From assembly GCA_003501335.1 (NCBI GenBank), contig DNPQ01000348.1:1-6477 (forward strand): a stretch of DNA of 6,477 bases, given 5' to 3'. Both the position numbers and the translations under genes were made by a program. This DNA is from Bacillota bacterium (GTDB lineage: Bacteria > Bacillota > UBA4882 > UBA8346). The first letter of the stretch is position 1. Every line of letters begins with the position of its first letter. Positions 5,758 through 6,477 of the stretch are shown one piece after another. Under the pieces are notes generated by a model. The model made no database searches. It worked only from the letters and a program-made list of their open reading frames with translations, and was not told where the DNA came from.

Positions 5758-6260
5758 TTTGTTATAGCACCGCCTTCAAACGCGACATTGATCCGGAATC
5801 GGCCATGTTTTGAATAACAATCAATCGACTCCGAATTGATCTTGGGAATACAAACAATCGGTTTTTTTCCGGTAAAAACAATCGGCGGTGCAAGTCTTAG
5901 GCCCAGGCTGAAGATATTATTTAAGCCTGTATTGGCTTTCCCGGCAATGACATTGTTAACTTCCGATATCGTCGTCAACACCATAAATTCTTTGGCATTA
6001 GAGAATTCTTCATCATTGATATTCCGGGCAATTTGGATTGCTAATTCAGGGTCCATATCGATCAGTAAACGCCCCTTGATTTTACCCATAAATGTAATAA
6101 TGCTGGCTACCCCATATGATAGGATATCATTGTGGTCGGGATAAAAATAGCCTCCGGCTTCAATCTGAATGGATGCCATATCCCGTAATACAATTTGGGC
6201 ACTTTCAAAATAAGACTGTGTTAATTGCTGGTTGATCAAGTTCAACACGCTCCATACCAT
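5754..6260 (-). CDS. cheX: CheX-like chemotaxis phosphatase, proximal copy
   Basis: The 168-residue protein is a second, divergent member of the CheC/CheX family. The active-site motif is kept as E100-x-x-N103 in ISEVNNVIAGKAN, with Gly107 following. It shares the central IKGRLLIDM strand with the neighbouring copy but differs in most other positions and has a longer middle (residues 36-55) and C-terminus. Its role should be dephosphorylation of CheY-P or another response-regulator receiver domain. It follows cheB after 15 bp and overlaps the next cheX-like gene by 4 bp. The start is uncertain: the ATG at 6260 has no ribosome-binding site in the short gap, whereas a GGAG at codons 3-4 could serve TTG at codon 6 or 8, giving a 161-163-residue protein. 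Two adjacent CheX-type proteins suggest distinct partners or a heterodimer. Confidence 0.83.
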   Translation of the reverse strand: MVWSVLNLINQQLTQSYFESAQIVLRDMASIQIEAGGYFYPDHNDILSYGVASIITFMGKIKGRLLIDMDPELAIQIARNINDEEFSNAKEFMVLTTISEVNNVIAGKANTGLNNIFSLGLRLAPPIVFTGKKPIVCIPKINSESIDCYSKHGRFRINVAFEGGAITK

Positions 6261-6275
6261 GAATGTTGTTAAATA

Positions 6276-6477
6276 TTATAGCACATCTATCAGGTTCTGG
6301 GGAATATTATCTAAAGCAACTATTCGCATCGCTGCCCCAAGCGCCACTGCTTCTTTAGGCATTCCATAAACTATACAACTATTTTCATCCTGGGCGATGG
6401 TAAAGGCTCCGGCATTTTTCATTTCTAATAAACCATTAGCCCCGTCCCTGCCCATACCGGTTAAAATAATACCCACC
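6276..6477 (-). CDS. cheB: CheB protein-glutamate methylesterase, C-terminal end (truncated by window edge)
   Basis: The frame enters from the right edge and stops at TAA 6278-6276, leaving about the last 66 residues. The conserved CheB C-terminal block is present: GIILTGMGRDGANGLLEM, whose Asp in GMGRDGA is the third member of the Ser-His-Asp catalytic triad, followed by AQDENSCIVYGMPKEAVALGA. CheB removes methyl groups from methyl-accepting chemotaxis receptors and deamidates glutamines. The Ser and His residues and any N-terminal receiver domain lie outside the window. It precedes the two cheX-like genes on the same strand, so it probably shares their transcript. Confidence 0.93.
   Translation of the reverse strand, partial: VGIILTGMGRDGANGLLEMKNAGAFTIAQDENSCIVYGMPKEAVALGAAMRIVALDNIPQNLIDVL

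Noticed and set aside
5836..6144. Plus-strand ORF of 102 residues over the proximal cheX-like gene
   Set aside because: It is the complement of a confident CheX-family gene and carries no recognisable motif.

Overview
The window looks like chromosome from an AT-leaning, SLH-domain-bearing diderm bacterium of the Firmicutes type. Two things in the sequence point there. The 5' fragment encodes the end of an outer-membrane beta-barrel that finishes in Phe, and a separate gene encodes a secreted protein with three S-layer homology (SLH) domains. Negativicutes, Halanaerobiales or Limnochordia-like lineages would fit, but the sequence alone does not decide between them.

Layout, left to right. (1) 1-450, + strand: C-terminal part of a patatin/Omp85-type outer-membrane protein. 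(2) 466-963, - strand: a heavily decayed TetR-family regulator with two apparent frameshifts and six in-frame stops; no intact ORF marks it, and it was found by reading across frames. (3) 1060-2052, - strand: an intact fabH with all three catalytic residues. Its promoter at 2093-2121 has a perfect 6+6 bp palindrome that exactly fills the 17 bp spacer between the -10 and -35 hexamers. (4) 2053-2500: a 448 bp divergent intergenic region. (5) 2501-3742, + strand: a secreted protein with three SLH domains, a small presumed beta domain and three tandem ~33-residue helical repeats. (6) 3793-3828: a 12 bp-stem bidirectional terminator. (7) 3854-4486, - strand: a LysE/RhtB-family exporter with a good sigma-70 promoter. 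(8) 4713-5285, + strand: an unrecognised membrane protein with about five helices. (9) 5299 to the right edge, - strand: the end of a chemotaxis operon, read as cheB (partial), cheX-like, cheX-like, with a 4 bp ATGA overlap between the two cheX-like genes.

Functional reading. The window joins unrelated units: envelope (barrel, SLH protein), fatty-acid initiation (FabH), export (LysE) and chemotaxis adaptation (CheB plus two CheX-type phosphatases). The most interesting inference is that the dead TetR gene, immediately downstream of fabH on the same strand, was once its local repressor, leaving the palindrome in the fabH promoter as a possible orphan operator. No CRISPR array, tRNA, rRNA, insertion sequence or phage module was seen, and I do not claim a new multi-gene defence or metabolic system here.
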